Of a stretch of DNA of 64,000 bases, positions 1 to 64,000 are shown in pieces. Made by a program: the position numbers and the translations under genes. Where the stretch lies: NCBI GenBank assembly GCA_054601695.1, contig BAAHQB010000005.1, forward strand, positions 620,001-684,000, written 5' to 3'. Position 1 is the first letter of the stretch, and every line of letters starts with the position of its first letter. The DNA is from Amorphochlora amoebiformis (taxonomy: Eukaryota; Cercozoa; Chlorarachniophyceae). The notes beneath the pieces are model-generated. The model made no database searches. It was not told the DNA's origin and saw only the letters and a list, made by a program, of their open reading frames with translations.

Positions 1-2983
<2,983 letters not shown>

Positions 2984-3011
2984 CTGTCCCGAGAGAAATG
3001 CATAATGCACG

Positions 3012-3318
3012 TTGATTTCGTGTCAGTCTCTCTCTCCTGTTCAGTTCGCTGAATGTTTTTCTGTTTTTTTGTCTTTGGGCTACCAGTTGTATTCGTCTCT
3101 CTTTACTCTCTTCCTCTTCTCCTGTAATTCTCTCTTCTCTTTCTCTGCTTTCCGTGCGTTTATTTCTCTCTTTCTCTTTTCACTCTCTCTCTCTATGCTC
3201 TTCTATCTCCTCACACTGTGTCATTTGCGTCTCCCCTCCTCTATATATATATATATACATATGAACATATTAATATATATATATATATATGTGTAATTTT
3301 ACATATATATATATATAT

Positions 3319-3394
<76 letters not shown>

Positions 3395-3655
3395 ATAATT
3401 ATATACATATACATCTCGTTCTCCTCTATATTTGCCTCTTCTCTTCTCTCTTCTCACACTGTTCATTTCTCTCTCCTCTCTCTCTTTCTTTCTCTTCATT
3501 CTCTCTATTTCTCCTTTCTCATTCTCTTTCTTTCTCTCTCAGCCATATCTCTTTCTCTGTCAGTCATCCCTCTTTCTCTCTTATCCATCTCTCTTTTTCC
3601 TTTCCTCATTTTTCTCTCTCCACTCTATTCCTCTCTTCCTCTCTCTAATATATAA
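3012..3655. repeat. CT-rich and (TA)n intergenic sequence
   Basis: Between the stop of the first RS gene and the next exon. Two pyrimidine-rich tracts (about 3015-3240 and 3417-3648, runs of TCTC/TTCTCT) flank a TA block. The open frames here are Ser/Leu/Phe strings from CT repeats. I see no exon, and the 5' exon of the following gene was not found. Confidence 0.7.
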
Positions 3656-3663
3656 TATATATA

Positions 3664-3722
<59 letters not shown>

Positions 3723-3741
3723 TTTATATAATATATTTTTA

Positions 3742-3899
<158 letters not shown>

Positions 3900-3906
3900 G
3901 TATATA

Positions 3907-3977
<71 letters not shown>

Positions 3978-3978
3978 A

Positions 3979-4084
<106 letters not shown>

Positions 4085-4162
4085 TGTATATGAACATACA
4101 TATTTTTTAATAATATAAAACATACAGATGTTTACATACTAACACCGGTGCATCCTACACAG

Positions 4163-9129
<4,967 letters not shown>

Positions 9130-9293
9130 CAAAAGCAAGATGTCCATTTCAATCGTTATCACGTCTGTCAATATCCCGAGTATATGTAAATCTAGATATG
9201 ATTATGGATGTGGCGACAAATAAATAATTCATCACCATGATGTCGATATCATCCTTATATTGTATGTATGTAATACACATATGTGAATATGTG

Positions 9294-9332
<39 letters not shown>

Positions 9333-9337
9333 ATATA

Positions 9338-9418
<81 letters not shown>

Positions 9419-10446
9419 AATAAATAAACTAGTATACATACAGTATAAATGTTAGTATTAACAATGAGGATGCCGTTACCGGTGTTAAAGGAATCGCGCA
9501 GCTGCGAAAGGGTAATCTGGATCGATACTGCAAGGGCAGAGGGATCCACAACAGGGAAACAATGACCATCCGCGTCGAGTTCTCGGCTAGTAGCGTACAT
9601 GTTCTAGATCCCTGAGCTGCATAAAAATTATACGTACACTGTTTACATATTATGCGCAGCCGTATATATACAAGTACATGTACTGACATCAGCAGTACGT
9701 ACGTACCGGTTCATACTAGTTAGGCATACTATGATTAGATACGAATCATACTTGCGACCGCCACGCATCGCGTACGTACGTATGTGAGTCTCGTGTAGTA
9801 GAAACATACTTACAAATGGCATGCATATACGTACGTATACTAACTTTCGTATACGTACGTACCGACGTACTAGTACGTCGTGCTGGCCTTACTACCGTAC
9901 GTACATGTACGCAGCAACGTACGTACAATGATCAGTGTTCCAGATGATCTACTATATTATTTGATACTGGTGATAACTGGTAGATACTGAGCTAGTAACA
10001 TGTTACATGTATGTAGAGTACAAAATTAACATCAGTATACATCTCGTACATGTATATCTAGAGGCCCATGATTCTACATACTGACTTATAATTATTTAGT
10101 AACGAGCGCTCACATTCTAATTATTGTACTCGATCTACTACTTATGCACTCATCATAAAGTTTATTCACTCCTCGCATGCCATCTAGATACTGAGCGCCT
10201 CCGTCTAGTGTCCTGTGTAAAATCTCAAGGCTTCATGCAATGACTAGAAAGGAATGTCACTAATTACAATTAACTAATTTATAATTTTAGTACACACATA
10301 CACCGTGATCAATGAGCTGCTCAGCGAGATCTTATAAATGAATTCAGACACTGGAAATTTGAGTGGAAGAATTACAGCCCTCCTACGCAAATATCTAGAG
10401 TATATCTAGATATATATATACACTAGTCACGTGCATTCCACATTCT
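9130..10446. other. Intergenic region between convergent genes
   Basis: Between the stop of the RD/RS gene (+) and the stop of the membrane-protein gene (-). It has a TA block (about 9295-9415), an island at 9440-9615 open on the minus strand (a donor-like GGTAACG at about 9469-9475), and about 800 bases of mixed sequence. 9690-9925 is unusually rich in palindromic ACGTACGT/GTACGTAC. No exon chain joins 9440-9615 to a neighbour, so I do not call a gene. Confidence 0.6.
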
Positions 10447-19393
<8,947 letters not shown>

Positions 19394-19474
19394 GCATTTA
19401 TTATCAATTCTATACGCGTGGTGTGTGTGTACGTGAGGGATGTGTATATGTCATATTATACATATGTATTATAT

Positions 19475-19545
<71 letters not shown>

Positions 19546-19548
19546 GTT

Positions 19549-19596
<48 letters not shown>

Positions 19597-19636
19597 CATA
19601 CATATAATATATATACATGTATATAGTATACATACA

Positions 19637-19736
<100 letters not shown>

Positions 19737-19738
19737 TT

Positions 19739-19886
<148 letters not shown>

Positions 19887-20034
19887 GTAAATATATCTAT
19901 ATATATATATACATATATGTTCGCTTTTATATACATAAAGCAGAGGCAAAGAAGAAGAGAAGAGGAGAGAAAGAGAATGAAAACTGTAAATAATGACGGA
20001 CAAATTTAGGGATTTTTGAGAAGATTAAAATATT

Positions 20035-20182
20035 TCAAATCTCGCCTGTGACTGTACAACCGGGTTCTGATTGGGCCATAATGCGGCCTGGTGACGTTGC
20101 ATGATGACGGGGGATAGTATATCTGATTTGTCAATATGTATTTACGTGTGTGTGTGTGTATTTGATACGTACACACACACAC

Positions 20183-20234
<52 letters not shown>

Positions 20235-20299
20235 ATGTATATATACTTATTATGAATTTATATAATAATAATAATTGAAAATACACATAAATACATATA

Positions 20300-20337
<38 letters not shown>

Positions 20338-20424
20338 GTATATATATATATATAGATGTATATACATAATATACATACACATTCGGCGACCGAGACTGAA
20401 CTTGCCCCTTCAGGACGCATATAT

Positions 20425-20495
<71 letters not shown>

Positions 20496-20499
20496 GTAT

Positions 20500-20598
<99 letters not shown>

Positions 20599-20664
20599 TT
20601 TTAAAGATTGTGTCATAGCGTATGTACATTTATGTACATATTTTGCATGTTTATGTGTACCTCC

Positions 20665-20695
<31 letters not shown>

Positions 20696-20709
20696 TGTAT
20701 ATATATATG

Positions 20710-20808
<99 letters not shown>

Positions 20809-20949
20809 GTCTCAAATATAATGTAGATGATACACACTTATACATATACATGCACATACACATGTATTATATATATGTATATATATATATATATATTTGT
20901 ATGTATGTGTATGATATAATATAATATGTACACATATATATATTATATA

Positions 20950-21003
<54 letters not shown>

Positions 21004-21193
21004 ACATATTTGCAATAGAATCAAAATGTAAATCTTGAGAAATAGGATGAAAAAAGATTTATAGATATACTCACAGGGTGAAGATGTTTTTGAGGGCATA
21101 GATAAGACCGAATAAAATCATTAACCCACAGCACCTGTGAGTATATAAAAAACCTCACTCATCAAAACTATCACTCTCTGCTATCAGTTTCAT
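20035..21193 (-). CDS. Tentative small membrane protein gene, four exons
   Basis: Minus-strand chain 21193-21159 ([11 protein letters not shown]), 21134-21075 ([19 protein letters not shown], a hydrophobic segment), 20407-20381 and 20122-20035 (TGA) stays open for 69 codons with GT-AG joins. The first two donors are strong (GTGAGG, GTGAGT). The last island is open in all three frames (another reads [20 protein letters not shown]), so the 3' half is uncertain. The ATG is the first in-frame start in its island, and upstream exons are possible. Only the second exon looks convincingly coding. Confidence 0.35.
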
Positions 21194-21295
21194 ATCATGC
21201 ACAAATTGTATACAACTACGTAGACGCAATTGTGTTATATACATACGTGTAAATGTACAAATATAAACTGTGCATATATACATATATACATATAT

Positions 21296-21395
<100 letters not shown>

Positions 21396-21404
21396 GTATA
21401 TATA

Positions 21405-21487
<83 letters not shown>

Positions 21488-21488
21488 A

Positions 21489-21532
<44 letters not shown>

Positions 21533-21579
21533 TATGTATATATATATATATAAATATGTGTGTATATAGATACATGTAT

Positions 21580-21620
<41 letters not shown>

Positions 21621-21671
21621 TACATATATACACACATATATATTACACATAAATATGTATACATACACACC

Positions 21672-21776
<105 letters not shown>

Positions 21777-21899
21777 ATATATATGTATATATTAGAAGGA
21801 GAGGAGGAAGAGAAGTATATAATGTATGCTATTTACATATATAAAAAATATGACCCCCACAAGATCCACTGGATCGCCGGAACAGGCCATACCTCGCTC

Positions 21900-22072
21900 A
21901 ACCCGTCTGTAAAGTTAGGGTTAGGGTCAGGGTCAGAGTTGAAGTTAGGTCTAGAGGTTGGGGATGGTTAAGAATAGGGTTGGGATTGCGTTGGGTTCGA
22001 GTCAGGATCAGGAAGCAGATGAGGCCTGGGGTTAGGGTGCTGATCAGGGTTGTGTTAGGGTAAGGCCAGCGT
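21900..22072 (-). repeat. Degenerate TTAGGG-type repeats
   Basis: GTTAGGGTTAGGGTCAGGGT, then drifting GGTTGGG, GGGTTAGGGTGC and GTGTTAGGGTAAGG motifs. The orientation (G-rich on +) is opposite to the other telomere-type arrays in the window. A 14-base minus-strand island (ACGGGTTGAGCGAG, about 21898-21911) sits between AG and GT at its edge but fits no chain. Confidence 0.7.
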
Positions 22073-22164
22073 CTCTTCAATTTAGTTAGCTGATTTACAA
22101 AATGTGTACATGTGTAAATGTGTGTATTTGTCTGTCGATATACATATTTACGATTTTTGTAAAT

Positions 22165-22215
<51 letters not shown>

Positions 22216-22422
22216 AAAAACCGCTCTCGGCACAGCTTTATATATATCCATATATATATATATATATTATATATATATACATATATATTATATGCATATG
22301 TATACAATACATCTATATACACATGTAGATATATATATATATATATATGTGTGTGTGTATGTGTGTTTTGTTTTTATATACGTCAGATTAAATACATCTA
22401 ACTATATGTGTGTGTGTGCATA

Positions 22423-22519
<97 letters not shown>

Positions 22520-22665
22520 CCTCTTCTACAGTAGAATGTTATCTTGTTTGAAGTTGACTATGCGCGACGTTTGCGTCGTGCTAGAGGCTTTTGAATTCCT
22601 TTTTGCACTTCCACTTCAATATTAAGTCTGACAAGCTCTTTGCAACATGGAATGTGATACCCATG

Positions 22666-23568
<903 letters not shown>

Positions 23569-23589
23569 CTATCCATTGTCAGTAACAAA

Positions 23590-24045
<456 letters not shown>

Positions 24046-24073
24046 TTTTGTTGATTTATAGATAGCATATGTA

Positions 24074-24177
<104 letters not shown>

Positions 24178-24195
24178 TTTATATATATATTTATA

Positions 24196-24261
<66 letters not shown>

Positions 24262-24438
24262 AATATATATATGTATATATGTATGTGTATAGTTGAGTGT
24301 GTATTTAAGTTATATACGTTTATTATGTATATGTGTATGTACATAAATATGTGTGTATATAGATAAACTTATAATATTATATACATATGACATGTCCATA
24401 TACGTGTATTTAAGCGTCAACAAATCACATTTACATGT

Positions 24439-24490
<52 letters not shown>

Positions 24491-24583
24491 CATACATATA
24501 TATATATATATATAGATATATATTTTTATATATATATCTATATATTTATATATAATATGGTTATATTAAGAAATTCCATACAG

Positions 24584-24629
24584 AGATGAAATAGGTCAGC
24601 GCCCAGACCACAATCACGAATGCCTATGA
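24584..24629 (+). other. Possible terminal exon
   Basis: After an AG (CCATACAG) the frame reads [14 protein letters not shown] then TGA. It looks coding and splice-flanked, but no upstream exon of matching phase was found. Confidence 0.3.
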
Positions 24630-24728
24630 TTTATACAAAAGTGTTAGTTTCTATGTACGTATCATGACATGTATGTTCATGTATTATTTGTATGAGGACA
24701 GGCATATCCACGCATAATATTATATACA

Positions 24729-24780
<52 letters not shown>

Positions 24781-24791
24781 ATATATATTAA

Positions 24792-24831
<40 letters not shown>

Positions 24832-24891
24832 CATATACATTGTGTGTGTGTATTTGTTTACATTTGTACCTTTTATACATACATAATGATA

Positions 24892-25106
<215 letters not shown>

Positions 25107-25266
25107 TGTATATTTATATATATATATATATACATTTATATTATATATATATATTAGAGAGAGAGAGAGAGAAAGAGTGAGAGAGACATTATATGTGTAA
25201 ATATGTGTGCATGTGTATTACACAATTCAACAAAAAGAAGGACTACAACAACATTTATGTAAATAC

Positions 25267-25323
<57 letters not shown>

Positions 25324-25345
25324 AATATATATATACATATACATG

Positions 25346-25381
<36 letters not shown>

Positions 25382-25421
25382 CGTGTGTGTTTGTATATGT
25401 ACATACACATGTGATCACCAG

Positions 25422-25610
25422 GTGCCAGAGGAATTCCAAGACGACCGGGTGCACATGTTTGTCGATGTGCGAGGCGAGAATCACGCCATTCTACCAACCA
25501 AAACATCGTGAGTATACCAAATAGGAAAAAGAAATGTGAGGAAAAAGAAAAAAGAGGATATCAAGAAATATCCAACGGGACAGCACCTAACTTACGTTAA
25601 GAATGGAAAC
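25422..25610 (+). CDS. Fragment of an unrecognised gene, two exons
   Basis: Exon 25422-25507 follows GATCACCAG, reads VPEEFQDDRVHMFVDVRGEN then HAILPTKT, and ends at a strong donor (GTGAGTA). The next coding stretch, ending at AAC then GTAAGT (25610), reads EDIKKYPTGQHLTYVKNGN. Joining them in phase uses the AG at 25539-25540 and an intron of only 33 bases, or an exon may be missing. Both stretches look genuinely coding. I do not recognise the protein, and its start and end are not found. Confidence 0.5.
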
Positions 25611-25721
25611 GTAAGTATCCGTTATGAATTAGAATAGAATACAATTATTCAGATAAATATACTAGTTGGATTTCTGAGAGTGGCGATGTTCCTTTTTTTT
25701 TGATCCAAGGATTTTTTTGAC

Positions 25722-26099
25722 ATGAAAACAAAGCACCAGTGTGCGTACGAGCAGGGCCCCAGCCCATACGTTCAGCCCAGCCTTCAACATGGGTTGCCTA
25801 ACGATATCCATAGATCTCATAAAAAAGAAAAAAACGATAAATGTGGAAATCCAACTTTCCTAAAACCCATAGTACTTCCCGGGGAAAGAAAAATAGAATC
25901 CCAAGCAACCGTAGCAACGCTTTCCAAACGACCCCTCTTCCCACTTCCTATTTATAAATTCCTCCCGTTTGCCTCAAAAATTCGAATTAAACTCAACCGA
26001 CCGGCGCACAAAATAGTTGTACCCAAGCAACAACACCCCAGAAGCTCCGAAAAGGAGCCCAAAAGCGACCCAGACCGCCCGGCACGACTCGCGGTCTGA
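25722..26099 (+). CDS. Open frame of 125 codons, doubtful gene
   Basis: Uninterrupted frame from ATG to TGA in a non-repetitive, moderately GC island (MKTKHQCAYEQGPSPYVQPS ... PDRPARLAV). It is basic and Pro/Lys-rich with no domain I can name. It could be a single-exon gene, the 5' exon of the LPA1-like gene, or chance in GC-rich DNA. Confidence 0.3.
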   Translation: MKTKHQCAYEQGPSPYVQPSLQHGLPNDIHRSHKKEKNDKCGNPTFLKPIVLPGERKIESQATVATLSKRPLFPLPIYKFLPFASKIRIKLNRPAHKIVVPKQQHPRSSEKEPKSDPDRPARLAV

Positions 26100-26225
26100 C
26101 TGCAACTCGCAGCGCCCGCACTGCACTCGGAAGTCGCAATTCATGATCGAAGACCCTCGGACGGAGGTCTTGTGGCTGGCGAAGGCCTTCGACTAGCTTT
26201 TTTCACCACCAGGCCAGCCCCGGCG

Positions 26226-27124
26226 ATGTCGTCGGGTCTAGATGTGAGGGATAACTTCCGGATAACGAAGGACCCAACAAGCAGATATGCTGATATTCTA
26301 CAATGGATATTATAAGAGCAGCCTGTTGAAATTAAGGTGACTTCATGGTTTAGTTGAGTTGTCACTCTGATCTGTCACAGCGATAAAAATTTTTGTGGAG
26401 GTGGGACATCCGCAGGACATATTGAAAGAATGGCTCGCTCTTGGGTGGTCTACACTGTGTCATTTCCTTATCGGGTTTCATGGGCCTTGTTATGGATTGG
26501 GGGGAATTGTTCCGTTTTCATTGGTGTGAATATTACTTCATACATTGGGGCGATAAGTACCGCGCACCTATAAGTTCAAACCACGCGGGGGAAAGCGCAG
26601 TCACATGGGTACCATACATCTTCTTGCGTGGTTGAATGCCAATTCTCAGGTTCAGCGCATGAGACTACGCCTGATAATTACCCTGACGGGCATATCCATG
26701 GTCTCCGCTCACGTTGCGGGATCCCAGATTGGAATCGCATCTTCACGAGGGGGTAAAATTCATGTTTGTGCCAAGTTGTTTGCTGATTACACCCTTACCC
26801 TTGGTTCAGCTTCACCGTGCCCAATATCATCTCGCGTTCGAAGACATTTTTTTATCTCCCAGAGACGCAGCCAACCTCGCCGAAGCCCTCATCCTGCACT
26901 GGGCGTTATCTCGCGTTCCTTCCGGCTGGTACATGTTTGAGTGCGATGGAGGTTGTTCGAGGACTGATTGGATGCATTCCTCTAAAATAGGCAGCCTCGA
27001 CAGCCAAAAATTCTCCCAACCCGGTCGTGACGAAAGCGGTAGCTACCCGAGAGCACGAGAGCACGCCGAGATGTATGACTGCCTAAGTGTCAATTTGACT
27101 TTGCGTGTGTACTATTTTGTTCAG
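26226..27124 (+). other. Dense island, probable 5' exons of the LPA1-like gene
   Basis: About 900 bases without repeats, in a place where the transit peptide and N-terminus would be expected. Frames seen are an ATG at 26226 (MSSGLDVRDNFRITKDPTSR, TAA at about 26310), VGHPQDILKEWLALGWSTLC at about 26402, WGDKYRAPISSNHAGESAVT at about 26547, and a 121-codon frame 26810-27172 (AFEDIFLSPRDAANLAEALI, WALSRVPSGWYMFECDGGCS). Possible short introns include 26753-26809 (GTAAAA ... GGTTCAG, 57 bases), which joins in phase. The correct exon set cannot be settled by eye. Confidence 0.45.
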
Positions 27125-47561
<20,437 letters not shown>

Positions 47562-48483
47562 ATGGACATGAGGCCAGACAAGACGGGAAAAGCTATTGTG
47601 CCGGTCCTTGCCTGCGTCCTAAGCCAATTATGCGCACGGAATGATCAGGTAAATTTAGCTGAGGAGGGTTTTTGTATGTTTTTCCCACGGAAGCTTCCAT
47701 CCTTTCTTCAGTTAACGCTAGACCCCAAGTACGTGAGCAAGTTTCATGCCCTAAGACCTCCCGGGATTACAATTCGCGACTATCTGGAGAGGTATGAGCT
47801 AATCTGAGAAATACGATCGTTTCTAACCCGGGTGGAATAATCAGGATCGCGAAATATGCGGCTTGCAGTGGGGAGTGCTTCGTTCTAGCCCTTGTGTATA
47901 TCGACAGAATCATCCAGAGCAACCCTAACTTTGTGGTTAACTCGTTAAATATCCATCGGCTGTTGATCACAAGGTTTACATCCTAATCGAATCCGGCCGA
48001 TTGTGTCTTGATGGGTGTGCTCCTTTGTGTGCTTTTCTGTGCTTCAGTGTAATGATCAGTGCCAAGTTTTTTGATGATCAATACTTCAACAACGCGTACT
48101 ATGCGAAAGTGGGAGGTGTCCCCTGCAAAGAGATGAATTCGTTGGAAGTTGAATTTCTGTTCCTCACGAATTTTTCTTTGTTCGTAACGTACGACACGTA
48201 CAAGCAATACCACACGGAGCTGAGGAACCACGCCATGCACTCCACGTGCGACTGCAACTACAGAGGTGAGCTCTCACGCGGAGACCCGACCATCATCTTA
48301 TATTCTTGATCTCATCTGTCCGTTCTGACTTTTTTTTTCTCTCTCCTCTCAACAGTGCCGGAGCTCCTGCCCACAAAAGATAGCAACGAGGAAAAGAGAA
48401 AAGAACCTATCGTGATGATGCAGACGGAATCTGTCACACAGGCGGCCAAGGAAAACTCAATGATCCCATCTACCCCTTCCTAG
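47562..48483 (+). CDS. P/U-type (PHO80-like) cyclin, complete, four exons
   Basis: Exons 47562-47791, 47845-47973, 48048-48265 and 48356-48483 (TAG) give 234 residues. Introns of 53, 74 and 90 bases have GT-AG ends and no TA repeats. The cyclin box is clear: [70 protein letters not shown] and [16 protein letters not shown] are the conserved segments of the plant CYCP/yeast Pho80 family. Such cyclins bind a CDK of Pho85/CDKA type and link cell cycle to nutrient status; the partner here is unknown. The tail after about residue 192 is polar and degradation-prone in look ([12 protein letters not shown]). The ATG is the first in frame after the upstream TGA. No catalytic or box residue appears lost. 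Confidence 0.93.
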
Positions 48484-49226
48484 ATAAAGCTCAAAATTTC
48501 CGAGTCACTCCCGATGGTGCTGGCCTTGGGACGTTTGCAGGCGATATTCACTGTCATAGCATGTGTCACAGTACTGTCAAGATTCACTGCGCATTCCGAA
48601 TGCTTCTGTCGATTATATTAAGTTTTATTCTCTATCACAGCGTTTAATTAGCCAGTTTATATTTGCCGGAATTGAATCGTGTCCGTTGCAATATGTTTAC
48701 AAAACCTTTAAAATTAATAATGCAGTCAATACTATAGACTAGTATAGTACGTACTAGACGTATACGCTGGTCCGGTCGGCTCTGTATATAGTGTATACGT
48801 ACATTTTATTCTACTTATCCTTCCACAGCTAGAGCGATAGTCTAGATAGTCTCTAGCTGCTACTAGCTGACTAGAAAACAGTCTTCAAAATCACTGTCTG
48901 GCTCAGGTTCGGCTAGTGTCAATACTATAGACTAGTATAGTACGTACTAGACGTATACGCTGGTCCGGTCGGCTCTGTATATATATATATCTAGTGTATA
49001 CGTACATTTTATTCTACTTATCCTTCCGCAGCTAGAGCGATAGTCTCTAGCTACTATAGCTGACTAGCATACTACAACATGAAAACAGTCTTCAAAATCA
49101 CTGTCTGGCTCAGGTTCGGCTAGTGTCATGATACTATATATGCTCACTAGACTGACGTACTGGACAGAGAGATATATGCTATACAATTATGTATACGTAC
49201 TAGTAATAAATTACTATAACATCTAG

Positions 49227-49289
<63 letters not shown>

Positions 49290-49423
49290 AGATATATATA
49301 TAAATCTATATATATAATATATATATATAAATCATTGGGTATATCTAGATATATATTTATATATATATATATATATAAATATATTAAATATATACAATCA
49401 CCACACACAATATTATAAATATA

Positions 49424-49469
<46 letters not shown>

Positions 49470-49476
49470 TACTTGA

Positions 49477-49523
<47 letters not shown>

Positions 49524-49634
49524 TAATTATATAATTATTATAATATATTAACCATATACTGACATAAGATAATTACTAATGATAGACTAATCACGATACC
49601 TAGTACATAGCTACATATCGAGTAACAATTCTGA
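48484..49634 (+). other. 3' flank of cyclin and TAD3-like genes (convergent)
   Basis: The first 240 bases are ordinary 3' flank. Then comes the tandem duplication at 48726-49127 (listed separately), then TA-rich sequence. TCTAGATATA-rich and AATTATAATTAT palindromic motifs occur at 49285-49560. No exon seen. Confidence 0.6.
48726..49127 (+). repeat. Two-copy tandem repeat of about 200 bases
   Basis: Copy 1 begins at 48726 and copy 2 at 48919, both with CAATACTATAGACTAGTATA then GTACGTACTAGACGTATACG, and both ending CTGGCTCAGGTTCGGCTAGT GTCA. They differ by short indels (an ATATATATCT insertion, CATACTACAACATG added in copy 2). The sequence is rich in CTAG and GTAC palindromes. Confidence 0.92.
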
Positions 49635-52186
<2,552 letters not shown>

Positions 52187-52649
52187 GACAACTGTGATGT
52201 AAACAAATCTGTCAAACTAATAGACATTTTCTCCTCCGACTTGACCGGCGCACCTTGCATATCACGAATTTCTTCGCCGCTCAGGTGCTCGCTGGGCATG
52301 GAGCAAGGGCGTCGACTCGGCACGTGCGGCCACATTTTTGACGAGGTATCCCAGTGTTCTCGGGTCTGATTTTCGTTACTTTTGAGGTGTGAAGTCGTTC
52401 AACATTCAGATAAATTGAGAGGTGTAGTCACCGTTGGAGGATGGGCTAGAAGTGAACAAGAGCCGACGCGGAGGATAGGGACGGAGAGAATATTGGTGAG
52501 GTGGAAAGTGGAGATATTTCTTGAGATTGGGTTTGAAATGTCGTGAAGATCTGAGTATAGTGTAGAGTATATATATATACATATATATATATGTGTGTGT
52601 ATCTATATATTTACATATATGTATTATATAAATACGTATATGTATATAC

Positions 52650-52698
<49 letters not shown>

Positions 52699-52735
52699 AT
52701 ATATATTTGTGTGTGTTTGTGTATTTATACATACT

Positions 52736-52773
<38 letters not shown>

Positions 52774-52818
52774 ATGTATATGATAATTTGTGCGAGTACC
52801 CTCATATCTTCCTATTAG
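52187..52818. other. Region between the divergent TAD3-like and RGS genes
   Basis: 52187-52560 is mixed sequence (open on the minus strand as PCSMPSEHLSGEEIRDMQGA, in a frame that does not fit the TAD3 chain). A TA/TG block follows (52565-52790). Promoters of both genes should lie here, and a 5' exon of the RGS gene may be hidden here. Confidence 0.5.

Positions 52819-64000
<11,182 letters not shown>

Noticed and set aside
48726-49127. CRISPR-like or LTR-like direct repeat
   Set aside because: Only two adjacent copies, no spacers, no internal coding region; a plain tandem duplication in eukaryotic DNA.

Overview
The window is eukaryotic nuclear DNA. More than half of it is (TA)n and related AT microsatellite, and the genes are small exons separated by TA-rich GT-AG introns, so almost every long open frame of Tyr-Ile/His-Ile type is a repeat artefact. 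I rebuilt genes by finding non-repetitive islands with an AG before and a GT after, then requiring reading phase to stay open across successive islands. Degenerate TTAGGG-type (CCCTAA) arrays suggest a TTAGGG-telomere lineage. One gene matches the LPA1/REP27 photosystem II assembly/repair family, so the organism is most likely a photosynthetic protist or alga. I cannot place it more precisely.

Layout. 1-9.2 kb (+): the 3' end of an RS-rich protein gene (520-2983), then a second charged RD/RS-rich protein gene (4163-9129). 10.4-13.2 kb (-): a four-exon gene for a small single-pass membrane protein. 14.4-19.4 kb (-): a Ser/Pro/Thr-rich protein gene with two possible 3' ends. 20.0-23.6 kb (-): two weaker small-gene models. 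24.5-26.1 kb (+): unassigned coding islands. 26.2-46.4 kb (+): a gene of about 20 kb and at least 21 exons encoding an LPA1/REP27-like TPR membrane protein. 47.6-48.5 kb (+): a complete P/U-type (PHO80-like) cyclin with three short introns. 49.6-52.2 kb (-): a TAD3/ADAT3-like subunit of the tRNA wobble adenosine deaminase. 52.8-64.0 kb (+, running off the end): a Ser/Arg-rich protein with an RGS domain. There is no operon logic; the genes are independent.

The repeats form a second layer. At least four, probably five, copies of a tRNA-like SINE family lie in introns, always in the sense of the host gene and always between TA runs. Its interior has spawned minisatellites. Degenerate telomeric arrays also sit in introns, the largest (about 1.7 kb) inside the LPA1-like gene. 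At six places a piece of exon plus its splice site has been copied in tandem into the neighbouring intron. That repeated splice-junction duplication, and the SINE/TA/minisatellite association, are the most unusual signals here.

Caveats: exon joins are inferred from phase and splice dinucleotides only. Family calls rest on recognised motifs, without any database search.
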